Shown: in pieces, positions 24,501 through 36,020 of the stretch | How the letters are laid out: every line of letters starts with the position of its first letter | Position numbering within the stretch: position 1 is the stretch's first letter | Assembly: GCA_017562135.1 (NCBI GenBank) | Contig: QEYB01000047.1 | Span: 434,001 to 498,000, forward strand | Direction: 5' to 3' | DNA from: Dipylidium caninum | Taxonomy: Eukaryota; Platyhelminthes; Cestoda; Cyclophyllidea; Dipylidiidae | DNA length: 64,000 nt | The notes under the pieces: model-generated | The model's database searches: none | The model's input: the letters and a program-made list of their open reading frames with translations, nothing else | Told to the model about the DNA's origin: nothing | Program-made: the position numbers and the translations under genes

Positions 24501-26074
24501 ACCAGACGCGATTTTCATCTACTTTTCTGGTGCGAGTTCAAATTTACTCATTAAGCAGCTCAACAGGTTTCGAGAAGAATGAATGAGGTAATCTGAGAGG
24601 GTCCACTAATGGAAAAGGTGCTCGGTATTGGTTCCAAAAACCTCTTTCTAGCGATTTGAGCATCGTGAAGGAGCGTAGCCTCGATGAAGACCACCAGTCC
24701 ACGTTGATAACTAAAGGGAATTAAGAACGACAACTGTGAAATCCATTCATGCAAAAAATTGACTCATATGTGGCTGCCGTACGCATTGGTGCAACTGCAG
24801 ATAATCAACTGACCGCCTACGTACGATGACCACATAAAGCTTCAATTCATGTTGGTAAATTAAATAACTCCTCTACAATATGACATTTTACCACATCCTT
24901 CATACACAGCCCATATCTCACCAGTCGACCAATGATTAACTTTTCCACAAATATTAACTATTTTTATGAGAAAAAATAAAATAATCAAAAGGATGTTTTA
25001 GTACTTTAAATCGACTATTGCCCTGTAAAAATAAACATTTCTCGATAAAAACACACATTACAGAACAACAGAAATTATTTCGACTGAATATAATAAATAA
25101 AGTGGTGAAATGGGCTTTTTGATTTATACCTATATTAAACGCCCCTTTCATAGTTTCCAACCTCGTATGTAACCGGGTCGTTTAACTGCACTTCTTTCGT
25201 CCCTGTAATGGTGTTTCTTTCATCAAGGAGTGAAGTGAATCGAACACCCGGTTTTTGAGTATTTATCAAGAGATCCACGTTTGTTAAAGAGATTGAACAT
25301 TAGTTCATCTCCACATTATTAAAAAATCCACTTTTGTTCTGACCTCATCTTCAAAAGGCCTCGATATACTCATCCTCTCCTCTTAACTTCCCACTTTCAC
25401 CTCCACTCTAGCGTGCAGCAGTAAACGTGTCATTGAACTGCAGCAAAGTGTTAGTTTACTTCACGTAACGGGCATGGAATGTGTGGTTTCGTCGGATTAC
25501 ACTTGAGTCTCAAACTTGATGATGAAGGTAAAATCAAACCAAATGACACACTAACAAAGAATTAGGTCCAAAAAGCGGAATGTGCCAAATGCCCCCCCCC
25601 ATTCCCTCCGAAGCGGTAAATCACGCTTTTGCCTTGGATAGTTAAGCGTAATTTATGTTTAAGGAATAAAATCACCTTGCTGTCCGTACTGACTCCCACG
25701 GCTTCTGAATCAGTCTGTTGGGCACACTTCTTAGCCAGCATCACCGTCAGTATTTTCGGCAACAGCAGTAAATCCCGGGATACTCATTCGGAGACATGCC
25801 ATCGTCAATCGGGCCGAACTCCCAACGTACGAAAATGGGTCTGTTGATTAAATTTTATCAGGTCTAAAAACAGCTCAGCACACTCTTATATTCGCAGGGT
25901 ATCCTATGGAATTTAGGTGCTTCGCATCATCAACACACTCAACAATAGTGACCGCCCATGAAGACCATCAGAATTCTGGTCGAACCTAAGAAATGTTAGT
26001 ATCTTGTCCATTACCATACTCCTCGTAAATGCGCAGCGATAAGACTTGCGCATTTGTCATATTTTTTTGTTATA
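18502..26074. other. AT-rich intergenic region
   Basis: Long AT-rich stretch with only short open frames, many in low-complexity A-rich or T-rich DNA (for example around 20.27-20.33 kb). Two overlapping minus-strand frames at 22795-23121 and 23103-23318 have somewhat protein-like composition, but no recognisable domain or splice logic. A sequence near 21448 (gggttgaccaaaaatatc) resembles a mariner end but has no transposase beside it. I see nothing else. Confidence 0.5.
25139..25170. repeat. Dispersed short motif, copy 1
   Basis: It contains CCCTTTCATAGTTTCC followed by AACCTCGTATGT. It is closely similar to 27214-27245 and partly similar to 31659-31684. It may be the end of a short dispersed element. 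Confidence 0.35.
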
Positions 26075-27100
26075 TTAGGTTAGGAACTTTAAAGCCGCTA
26101 TTGAATAAAAGTCTAAAACAAAAATCTAAATGTTCTACATTTTATACTATATTCGTTCGAAATAGTTGCCATCGGCATCTATGGCCCTCTCCAACGATTG
26201 GGCAAGTCATATGTGTCACTCTCTTTTAAAAATAAATCATAGTTACGGAAAAGGTAATAATCGGTTGACTCGTGAAATATTGGCTGTGTATGGAGGAGGT
26301 GGTAAAATTTAACACTGTAGGAAAGTCATTTAATTTGTTAACAGCAATTGAGGCTTTACGTGCTCGTAATTCCGCGTTATCATCATACAGTAATATTTGA
26401 GCTGCCCGATTGAGCAATACTGTTGCTTATTCATAGGTTTCTTCGCATGCATGGCATCAGTTTCATGCTCTACAAGGGTAGTCCACCACTCCTGTGGTTT
26501 CGCCTTTCGGAGGAATAAAGGAACAACGGTTGATCACTCCTTGGGCATAGTAATTATTTTTTTATAAGATTTCGCCTTAGAGGTATGTCCTGAAAACAAA
26601 TTTTTTAATACACATGTGCTTGATCGTTTCCGATTATCATACAAAATCCACTTTTCATGGCGAGTGACGATTTAACGTAAAGACGGTGGCAATCTTGTAT
26701 TACGGAGGTAGCACCAAAGATGAGCTCTCACGGTCACTCGATCATCTTCAGTTGCGCCAGTTCGTAAGGCAGGCACATGTGAGATAATTTCTGATTTTCT
26801 TCATCGTTCGTTGTACACAGATGCATTAGCACAGCCGTAGCCGTATGGATGTTTATTTCCTCTTTAGCTTAGACCCAAGACCCTAATCCCTCTTCACTAT
26901 TGGCGTAAGTCAAAAGGAGGTTTATGGAACAAATACGGAGCACTATTTTTTAGTTAGTGGATACACCTCTTAATGCCTTATTGATGTTTCGCAATGCTTT
27001 ATGAGCTTCGCCATGTATCATTTTGAACTGCTACCAGAAAAGATGTAAGTCGCATTTTATTTCCATTTGGTTTTAACAATAAGTTGAAAAAATGGCATGC
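26075..27100 (-). mobile_element. Degenerate mariner transposon (Hsmar1/cecropia-like relic)
   Basis: On the minus strand, broken pieces of a mariner transposase follow in the correct order. There is an N-terminal HTH-like part (FKMIHGEAHKALRNINKAL, near 27.0 kb). Then comes VTRHEKWILYDNRKRSS near 26.65 kb, the first catalytic-Asp region with Asp replaced by His. Next is WTTLVEHETDAMHAKK, then LLYDDNAELRARK near 26.4 kb (second Asp region), TDYYLFRNYDLFL (third Asp region, in another frame), and AIDADGNYFE at the C-terminus near 26.18 kb. Stops and frameshifts are numerous. The 3' end is marked by TTAGG at 26075 next to a TA. The 5' terminal repeat was not found, so that boundary is approximate. 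Inactive. Confidence 0.85.
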
Positions 27101-27213
27101 GCACGAGAAGTTATATTCAGTAAGAGGAACAGCTTTAACATTTGTATTTTTAAATATTGAGCACATTTTACAATGTATCTCGCTCAGTCCTAGCTAGACA
27201 CAGACTTAACAAA

Positions 27214-27245
27214 ACACTCTTTTCATAGTTTCCCACCTCATACGT
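27214..27245. repeat. Dispersed short motif, copy 2
   Basis: TTTTCATAGTTTCCCACCTC followed by ATACGT closely matches the copy at 25139-25170. It lies just beyond the 5' end of the minus-strand mariner relic. Confidence 0.35.
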
Positions 27246-28308
27246 CATCGTTAAAAGCTTGGCTTTCGCGCCCTATTTCTTATCCGACTGAGATATTAGA
27301 GCTTAGAAATAAAAGGAAAATATGAAAAGGCATAGTTAACTCGCTTATGCCATCATTTGCCTGCATCACAGGACCCATTGAATCAGTGGTTACGTCTGTT
27401 TCGCGGCTAGTCGGCAGATTACTAAATCAGTTGTCGTTAAGTATAACAAATTCAAGCTTACATGAAACGATTGTCATAGAGGCGGATGAGATATGGTGAG
27501 CCTTTAAATACTGCTGTGCATTTATTTTAAGTGTTGGAGACGGATGGGAATTTAGTTTCATAAACTTAATTTCATTTTGGCCCGAACAGTAGGAGATCTT
27601 CGTGATCATTCCCATAAAGCACCCAGCTATTACTAGACTGCCAACTTTATTAGTCTCTGTTTTTGCATTCGAACCTAACTAGCCTCGTCGCGACGCAACT
27701 TGGTTTTCTGTTAGCAAATTGGGGAAAAAAGAATTTTATCGTTAGCCGGAAACCCATCCTAGCACTCTCTTATTATCTTCGGCTTGTAAAAAATCCTTTG
27801 GAAACCTATTGTGTAACTGTAGTATTTAAGCTGTACATCAAATGAGGGAGTCAACAGAATGAACTTGATACTCGAACAAGACATGCGACGTTAATCAAAC
27901 GACAAATGATTTGCATACACTAATGACATACGGAATATAATCTAAAGACGCCTTTATTCAAGAACATTTTGAGAAGAGAAAGTTGATGTCTCATTTACAT
28001 AACAGTATACCCATTTAATAGGGATTTTTATTTTAATCGGAGCCCCCGACATTGGCTACAAAACTTGTTAGAGTAAAAATGAACTTGACAATCTGTTTTT
28101 ATCTCATAAATCCCTCCATTGCCATTCTTCTGTTCCTGCCATGGCGCCATATGCTGCAATTCTTTATTCATCATCGTCAACTGCTCACAAACAGATGTTT
28201 TCGAGTATTGCACAGGACGAAAGATTTGTGATATCTTGTCACCTGTAGTGTACACCCAGGCTGGACCTCTCCATTGGGCTTATTTAGGGGATTAGAGAAT
28301 ATTTACTA
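27246..28308. other. AT-rich DNA between two mariner relics
   Basis: Only short frames (about 60-75 codons) without recognisable features. The last bases (28307-28308) are the TA that flanks the second mariner. Confidence 0.5.
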
Positions 28309-29444
28309 TTAGGCAGACCCAAAAAGTAATCAAATTTTTTCGATGTGCTAACGGTCAATTCGTGTAGAGACATGGTTCAGAAAGCACCTAACTTTTGCCA
28401 CCGTACCGGGAACAATCTTTGATTAAAATATTTTTTTTTCAGGTACACCATAAAGATGTCAAGTCCAAGAGTAGAAGAAGGACATTAACGTCATTGGAAA
28501 CAATGTTAGATCAAGGATTGAAGGCAGACTGAAACAGTGGAAACGCTAAATCCACTTGCGGAGATGTTCTAAACCTAAACACGAATTATATATGGTCTAA
28601 AAAGGATAAAAACAAACCAGGGATCTCGAAGATGTTGATGATGATATCGTGAGGTTGGTAGTTGAGTAAGCTCATGGTCTACAGTTCAGGATCATCTTTA
28701 TCGCATGGGAAAAGTTATCAGGCGAGGAAGTTGGGTCCTTCATGAATTGAAGGAGACGACACACAGCCGATGGTGCACGATCGGCGCGTTCCTTTTGTCT
28801 GGGTGTGAAACCAACCAGTTTTTGTTGCAAATTCTAACTGGGGATGAGAATTTTGTGCTACACAATAAACCTAAAGTAAAAAACCGAGAGCTCTTTCTCA
28901 CAGAAGTGTCTGTTTCGGAACCAAAACCATCACTAACACTAAATAAGGTCCTTATTTATACGTAATTGGATTTTTCGAGAGTTATACACTGTGATTTATT
29001 TGAACTTCATTAGATTGTTAAAACGATAGTGTATTGTAAGCAGTTAGGGCGAATTAAGAAAGAGTCCTTGACAAATGCAGTTTTAGTCAATTACAAAAAA
29101 GACTTCAACACTATAACGCAAAGTTTAATGTTACAAAAACAACATTAGAAAAATTAAGAAGTTTATCCTTGAACTTCTACTCCATTCGCCTTATTCCCCA
29201 GATCTTACGCCGTCGGGTTACCATCTTATCCAGTTGTTAGGACATACGTTAAGAGGTGGAAGCTTTAACAAAACCGAAGAAGTGAAAACGCATCTAAAAA
29301 AACTTTTCAATGCAAAATTGAGTGACTGGCAAAAGGTGCTAATAAATAACGGAGCGTATTTGGTTGGTTGAAATGTAGAATTTCGTTAATAAATTAATGA
29401 TTTTCGACAACTATAAAAAGTTGGACTACTTTCGGTTTATTGGA
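28309..29444 (+). mobile_element. Degenerate mariner transposon, nearly full length
   Basis: A readable stretch (28705-28965) carries the mariner signature GSWVLHELKETTHSRW, then a TGDENFVLHNK motif equal to the first catalytic region, followed by EPKPSLTLNKV. Further on, in other frames, HSPYSPDLTPSGYHL (third catalytic region, where the SDYH aspartate is Gly) and LRGGSFNKTEEVKTHLKK are visible. The left end TTAGGCAGACCCAAAAAGTA and the reverse complement of the right end (containing ACCGAAAGTAGTCCAA) form imperfect terminal inverted repeats. Both ends are flanked by TA (28307-28308 and 29445-29446), the target duplication of mariner. Length of about 1.14 kb, internal stops and the lost Asp show a dead copy. 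Confidence 0.88.
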
Positions 29445-29455
29445 TACCTTGCCAG

Positions 29456-29712
29456 AATCGGTGGTTGACTTAGATACATGTGCCATTTGCGAATATGCTT
29501 ATCCACGTGAAAGTTTGTTGAAATTATGTCCACCTAACGAGATACCCCTGGAGAAGCCATTCTTAATTCGGGCCTATTATTATCGCACACCCGTTCTATT
29601 GCCTAACAGTTACATGCTTATCGAATATTCATTTACCAAAAATGGGTTTCGAGGGCCGTTTGCCAGCGTGGTTCATAGTATTCTCAACCGGATTGGAGAG
29701 GAGACTCCATGA
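29456..29712 (+). CDS. Possible exon or gene remnant beside mariner
   Basis: An open frame of about 86 codons begins just after the mariner end. A good acceptor (ggataccttgccag) precedes 29456, and the frame runs to a TGA at 29710-29712. The composition is protein-like, with DTCAICEYAYPRESLLKLCPP near its start and an aromatic patch (RAYYYRTP). I recognise no family and found no matching upstream exon. It may be the last exon of a gene whose intron received the mariner, a pseudogene piece, or chance. Confidence 0.3.
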
Positions 29713-32700
29713 GAACGGTTAAGTGAGGCCACGCTCTACTTGGCGTTCGAGGGTGGAAGGAAGGCGGGGGATGGACGGCGACAAAGCAACCGCCTACTTA
29801 ACAATGATCGCAGACTCGGTTCTTCCTCGTAACTGTTCATTAGGGTAGCCACTAATCTCGTTAAGGTTTCCTACCGTTGCCAGTAATGGAACAAACACAG
29901 ACTTCCTTGGACCCGACGGATCATGGTTACCACACAACGTACTGAAATACCCAAAGGGAGGTAATTTATTTCTCCGGCTGACACTAAAGCAGTTTGGTTA
30001 CATGTGCTTAGAGGAACACATGACTACTGTCAAGTTGCCAGGATGTTGGCTATTTATTGGTCTTACATGAAACGGGTTCAAACACTTTGACTGTTAGGGA
30101 GTGAAATTTAGTTAAGTAAACTGAGAAAAACTTAGATTCCGTTTTTTTGGCCATAGACGAGGTGGGTAGATGCGTGAAGAGGTAGCCTTATCAGCTCTGA
30201 AACGCGAAGTCGCAAATTTATATCGTGTCTTGGCGAGTGAAGCGGTTAAAACAAAAAAGCTAAAATGTAAATGAATTTAACAAAGTACAATACTTAATTA
30301 TAAGATGGTGATGTTGACCCTGGTTTTTAGTTCATACATTTTAATGTAAAATAAGCCGAGTGATGTTAAGTAATTCATCTGTGAAGTCACATACCATTGT
30401 AATCTATCAAGTATGATTTAAGAAAACTACCTCATTTCCATTCCAAAAGGCGACTTTAAATAAACAGACATGATGAACATTGTTGTACGACGCGACTGAA
30501 GATCAAGTGATGATTAAAAATCATTATATGAAATATTTTTAGACAACAAAAGGAGGCAAAGCTTCAACCTAAAACCGGGATGGATAGAGATTTCACTCCT
30601 CCAGTAAGCGTACACTCTGTCTTTAAAAAAAGGTGACCACTAACCTGCGTTTCCTTGACATCTGAAAAGAAGAAACCGGATTCTCAACCATCTTTTAGAT
30701 GCCCATTTTACGACTTTCGCCAAGCACGCGGCTCTCCGAGGTAGTTCTATAGGCATCACTGCGAGGCAACTGGGATTAGGAAAGTGGTATCAACGAAGGT
30801 AGTTTTACCTGCCTACTAGATTATTGAAATATCCATCTCCTCGACTATTTGCATGATTAACATTCTACAGGTCTAGCCACATTATTTGAACGCCTAAAAT
30901 TTCGAATATTCAGTGCCTAACGTTCACGATGACACTTTGTACAGTAAGACGATCCGAATCGAAAAGGGGTGGGGTGAGAAAGTTGGTTACTTTGTTTATA
31001 CATGGGAAAGCGGTGAATAATTCGCCACAGTAGGCGAATAGGAGTCATAGCATGCAGCCTCAGGGGTAAACAGGAGACTAGACTCCGTCGTAGGCCAATT
31101 ATTTTCATTGCCATTTGATGCTAGTGTTTCGACCAAAGGGGAGAGAGGCGTCGTGTCGGTCTTCGGGCGGAAAACATTGATGAGGAAGGGCCAACCGAGC
31201 TAACATAGTAGGATGGTTTTACGATTTAATTGGTGGAAATGTCGCTAAGAGTGGAATCTTTGGTTACAAATTGTTTTACATTACTGCTGTGCATGTGAAT
31301 GGTCTATATTTTAAGGGAGAGGAATGTGTAAATGGATTTATGTACTACCTCCGTGGTGCCAGTTAGCCCTCGACACTACATACCATAGCACTTCTCTGAC
31401 ATCTCGTAACCAGTAAGAGCCATCAAATTCAAATCCCTTACTGCGGCTACCATGGTGTCAAGGTCATGACACCAAAGAAACATCCCCACATGTCTCACCT
31501 TTGTGGCTTGCGGGTTATTACTCTAAAATAATGAAGGGACCATTCTGACAGGGTGTACTTTCTCTAGCCTTCATTTAGAGGTCCTCCCTCTCCACCGCAA
31601 TTCCTCTCTTCTCTTCGACCAGGTGATTACAACAAAAATAACAACACACTAAACATAACGCCCGTTTCATAGTTTTCACCCTAATAATTGAAAATAACTA
31701 CCCTTGACGGACAAATCATACAAAGTGACGGAGCGTGTTAACGACGTCTGTTGTTTGACCAGAAAAGCACTCACTTACGATGATTTTTGTACTTTGGTTT
31801 CTGTTGCTTATCCATAACCTCACAGACCTTTGAAATGCCTATAAAGTTCGTTCGCTGCTCAGCTAATAAAATAAACCTCCGATGAGGCGTTATCACATGC
31901 TCTTTTTTAAGATGCCAACTGATCGTCGAAGACCGATATCTCATTTTATTACAGAAAGCATTGTTACTCAAAACTTCTTTCAATCAAGTGAGGAAGGGTA
32001 GTTAAGCAGTAACTAACGTATCAGTAAAGAATTTACTACAAACTCACTGGGTTTCATCACTTCTTTATTCCAAGTGCTACGAAGTGTGTACCGATTTTTG
32101 TGCAAACATACTCCCTCCTAGGGCCTGATATTTGGCAGAAACCAGGGGATGTTGGAGCATGAGAACAACAGAATTTAGGTGTCCAAAAGTGAGTATAACG
32201 CTGGGGATCACAGGAGTTTTGCCTTTTAATCAATCTAATTTATGAACCGTGTAGAGAATACGGCTTTCCGTCCGTCATTCAAGGCTTGTATGCTCAGAAC
32301 TATTAACTAAAGAAGGCTGACAATAACTAGCAAAAAACGAACTCATTGTCTGTCATTCCATAAACCTTCTCATAGAAGCTGCAAAAGGGCAAATATTACT
32401 GCTGTAAAGAGATGGAGAAAAACTAAAATAACTACTTTTGTTACTCCACAAAATAGAGCATGTTAATTGTAGAGAATGTTGGGTTGGAGCCAAAAAACCA
32501 CCTGTTTCTCAGCTTCTACCAGATGAGACTCCCGATGCGTCATCTCGTCTGTTTAGGTGTTATTTTTTTCTTTACATTGTCCTCTCAAAATTGGGAGACT
32601 GAAGCTTAAATTGTTTTGAGGCGGGTATCTCTATTGTCATCAATCAAGAATATTCGGGCAGATGTGAGGACACTATCCTAGGAGGAGGTAAGGATGGCAT

Positions 32701-33990
32701 TATTTTGCTTTAATTGGTCTACAATACCTGTCACAAATGGGATAATGATAAAGTTGCGATCACATTGTTATTTCTGTCCCCTTCGAGGACAGTATAAATT
32801 ACTGAAGAGGGGCAAACAGGGGTGGTGTTGTCTCTGGGGTTGGCAATTGCGTAGAAGGTTCCAGAGGAGGCGTAGAATGATTTAGATAAATCGGCAAAGG
32901 CCGAGCTTGTGTCGTTTTTACGAACTTTCTGTGAAGGATAAAGCGATAGAAAATTAATGAGAATGCATTAAAATTAGTATGGGGACAAGAGTCCTCGTGT
33001 TAGCCCTCTTTTGGCTAAATGTTAATGGGCAAAAATCTTTAGATTTTGTTGGCAAATGTCAGTCCTCGAAAGAAACACCACAAGTAATAACTTAATCGAA
33101 TCAGAAATACGAATAGTGGATGAATAGGAGGGGAGGATTGTGTCCCTTCATCGGGTTTTGTTTTGTCGTCAAAGTCTCCAACTATCCACAATTTGGATTT
33201 AGGAATTCACTTATGGCTTATATTGCCACACTCTACTACCTGTCCGGTGAATTGGGCCGGACTCGACAGTGGTATCAACAGTATGTTATTGTTTTCGACC
33301 TACGTGAGACGAGGTGAGAGGATTTGACACACCAATAAGGAGGAAACCACTTGTTAAATTGTACTTCAAAATGGAGGAATAAACCACGACGGAAGTCAAT
33401 AGTAAGGGTGAATAGTTTCACATGAGGACTTGACATGTAGGCATTCCCATCGCTTGCCATTGGTCCCAATTCTATTCCCCTTCCGAATGAACACCACAAC
33501 GTGAGGATACCATAAAGAGGGGGTGGAAAGGAGGAAGTTAATGACTTTAAAGCAATGTTGTAAACGGAGTGAGGCGGTGGCGAGAAAAGGGGGAGATAAG
33601 ATGTAGGAAGCGGGAGATGACATTTTAGTTAATGGAATCTTGACTCTCAAACTAAAGGCGGTGTCGAGAGTACTACTTTAACACCTACGTATCCACGTAT
33701 TAGGAAAAAGTACTTAATGATTAGAGGTGTCATAGTGCAATTAGTGTTATCACGCCTAAATTAAATTCGACGGAACGGATATCATGAATGGAGCACGACG
33801 ATAAGGGAAGAAGAAACTTCATTAACGAAGAAACATGAGTTATAACCGCAGAAAGGTAAGAGGAATAACTGCAGCATGATAATTAGTAAAAAATCCAAAA
33901 AAGAAAAGTCTAAGATAATTATGTAGCATCTAGAGTTGGTTGACAAACCGTAAAGCATCGGTTTGCAATCCAACTTATCTTCCTTCCTCA
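29713..33990. other. AT-rich intergenic region
   Basis: No gene could be supported. Frames of 60-85 codons occur on both strands (for example 31771-31983 minus and 33396-33650 minus) without recognisable motifs or splice context. Confidence 0.5.
31659..31684. repeat. Dispersed short motif, copy 3
   Basis: CGCCCGTTTCATAGTTTTCA followed by CCCTA matches the cores at 25.1 and 27.2 kb over about 20 bases, with a few changes. Confidence 0.3.
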
Positions 33991-35777
33991 GATACCTCCG
34001 GTGGGTCAAGGAAGTCGCAGTTGACATTTTTAGAGGGATGTGCGACTTTATTTGTTAGGCTTGACGTCCTCGACAGACACCAAAGCCATGGCGTTCCGTC
34101 TCTGCTTCACCACGCTGATGTCACGTCCCAACCGGGCAAAACCATGAGCTACCGTCCCAAAGACGTAATGTCAGCGTACGACTTCATTTCAACTTCTACC
34201 CTACCTCCGCATCATTGCACTCCAATCACTGGGGGATGCCAAGGTGTCCTGCCCCTACTACCACGAGTTCCTTACGTCAAGACAATGAAGCAACACCACA
34301 CACACACACACACACATACACACACAGATACACCGACACGACTGTTAGAATACAATACCGCCTCATGACAACCGGCGTTGCTGCTATGCCGAGTCGAGTG
34401 CACGTAGGCGAATGTCGGTGGGCGAGATTGAGGCGGTTAGGTGGCTTCAAAATTATCTTCCTACCCTAACGCCTGCGCTAATGGAAATACTCTCTGCTGA
34501 GCTAGTGGCACTGTGACACGAGGTGAACCAGGCACTATTGTCCTGACCTTGGTCGGGAATCTCCTGGCCCCTTCACATCAAAACGAGCCACCGACTCGAA
34601 CGCGTCTATCTTCGCCTCATCCTTGAAGTCCACTGAGAAAGCGAAGTCCCTATTTGAATCTACGTTGAGAGTAACACAATTCCATGCTTCGCGTCAAGTT
34701 GTTGAGTTAGGAAAGTTCGCTCTAAATGGATTGCCGAGCTACTCCTTTCTCAACAATAGACATTCGTTTTCACACCCTTCACAAAGACACGCAATTGGGA
34801 AGCGTCTGTGAAGAGGGTAGAAGAGAGCTCCTCGCTCACGCACTTTCGGCAGGATGTATATCATTGATGCTTCGGTTTGGAGGACGTGCGAGAAAGACCA
34901 CACTTGTGTGACTGGCTGAATACCATTCTGTGCCTTCTTTCTCTCACACTCTACTCTCATCTGCCATCGCCATCGACCAGTTTCACCATTTCGACAGTTA
35001 CAAACAAGTGTATGCATGACGACATAGGTTGGAGGTCAGTGCAGCAAAATCTGTTTCCGTTGAGCCTGCTGTTTGAACAACCACTTCCACTGTCCTACGA
35101 CCGGCCTCTAATTGGGTCGTCTCGGCCACACTCCCAACTTCTCATACACGAGAGCCACCGCTGAGGATTCCTCGGAGGTCTCTCAGGGGAGGAAAGTGGG
35201 AACATTGAGAGAGAAGATGTGCTAGGACGGGTAGGCATTTATATCACTAATCGCCGTTGGTAGAAAAATAAGTGGACAGGAGTTTCACGGAAGCAGGTTG
35301 AAAGTCGGCTGCATCACTGACGTCTCAGTCAGTGAAGTGGAGTAGTGTGCCAATCGCAACAGAGGCTCATGGTGTTGAGGTAGTGTGGCTACATCAACCC
35401 TAGCTAAGGGGTGGAACACTCGAAACGTCGACTCGCCATGAAATAGCACTCAAGAGCAAGCTGACCTCCCCACCCTCCATCTCCACCTTCACCTCCGTCA
35501 GATGTCTCCGTCTCTTTCAGGAGTCAATTTTGTTACCACACCTCCACCTTCCACCATTGATATCCAAGCATCTTCTCATCTGAGTTGCATCGCCGTATCC
35601 GTGCTTCCCTGGGAATAAGCGGGAGTGCTGGCGAGCCATTCTGGGCCACATTGCTCACCTTGCACACATAACCTTCTCTAAATTCTGATAACAGTCTGTT
35701 CCACCTCGCGAATGAGAGGCGGGAAGCGGCTTGCTTGGTCATTGAGGTACCCACAGTTCCGTAACATGAAGGATGTT
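33991..35777. other. GC-rich block left of inverted repeat
   Basis: Base composition rises sharply at about 34 kb compared with the AT-rich DNA before it and stays high into the left arm. The partner of this part, if the arm continues, would lie beyond the right end of the window. Several overlapping frames exist in this block; none has recognisable content. Confidence 0.5.
34295..34327. repeat. (CA)n microsatellite
   Basis: A nearly pure CA dinucleotide tract with single interruptions (a T near its middle), directly visible. Confidence 0.9.
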
Positions 35778-35778
35778 G

Positions 35779-35812
35779 CTTTTTCTTCTTTTTTCTTCTT
35801 CATCTTCTTCCC
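35779..35812 (+). repeat. (TTC)n-rich tract
   Basis: A TTTTCTTCTT / CATCTTCTTC run at the left end of the visible arm. It pairs with the GAA-rich tract at the right end of the window, where the repeat is longer. Confidence 0.75.
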
Positions 35813-35869
35813 TTTTGTGTACTTCCCATTGATGAATGATTTCACCGTGGCAGTGAGGACAACGGGGAG

Positions 35870-36020
35870 TGACGGGAAGTTGGCGGGAGCGAGAGAGAGG
35901 CAGGGAGCGAGAGGAGGAGAGAGTGGGCAGCGGGGGCAGCGGGACCGAGAAGGGGCGAAAGAGACTCAAAAGAGGGTGGTAAGAAGAGTGAGTGGGAGAG
36001 AAAGGGTGGGGAGGAGGGGG
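35870..36020 (+). repeat. Purine-rich G/A tract
   Basis: About 150 bases almost entirely G and A on this strand (GAGAGAGAGGCAGGGAGCGA and similar), ending in GGGTGGGGAGGAGGGGG. The partner tract in the other arm (about 63730-63900) is pyrimidine-rich. Such tracts can adopt triplex or G-quadruplex forms (general knowledge). Confidence 0.8.
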
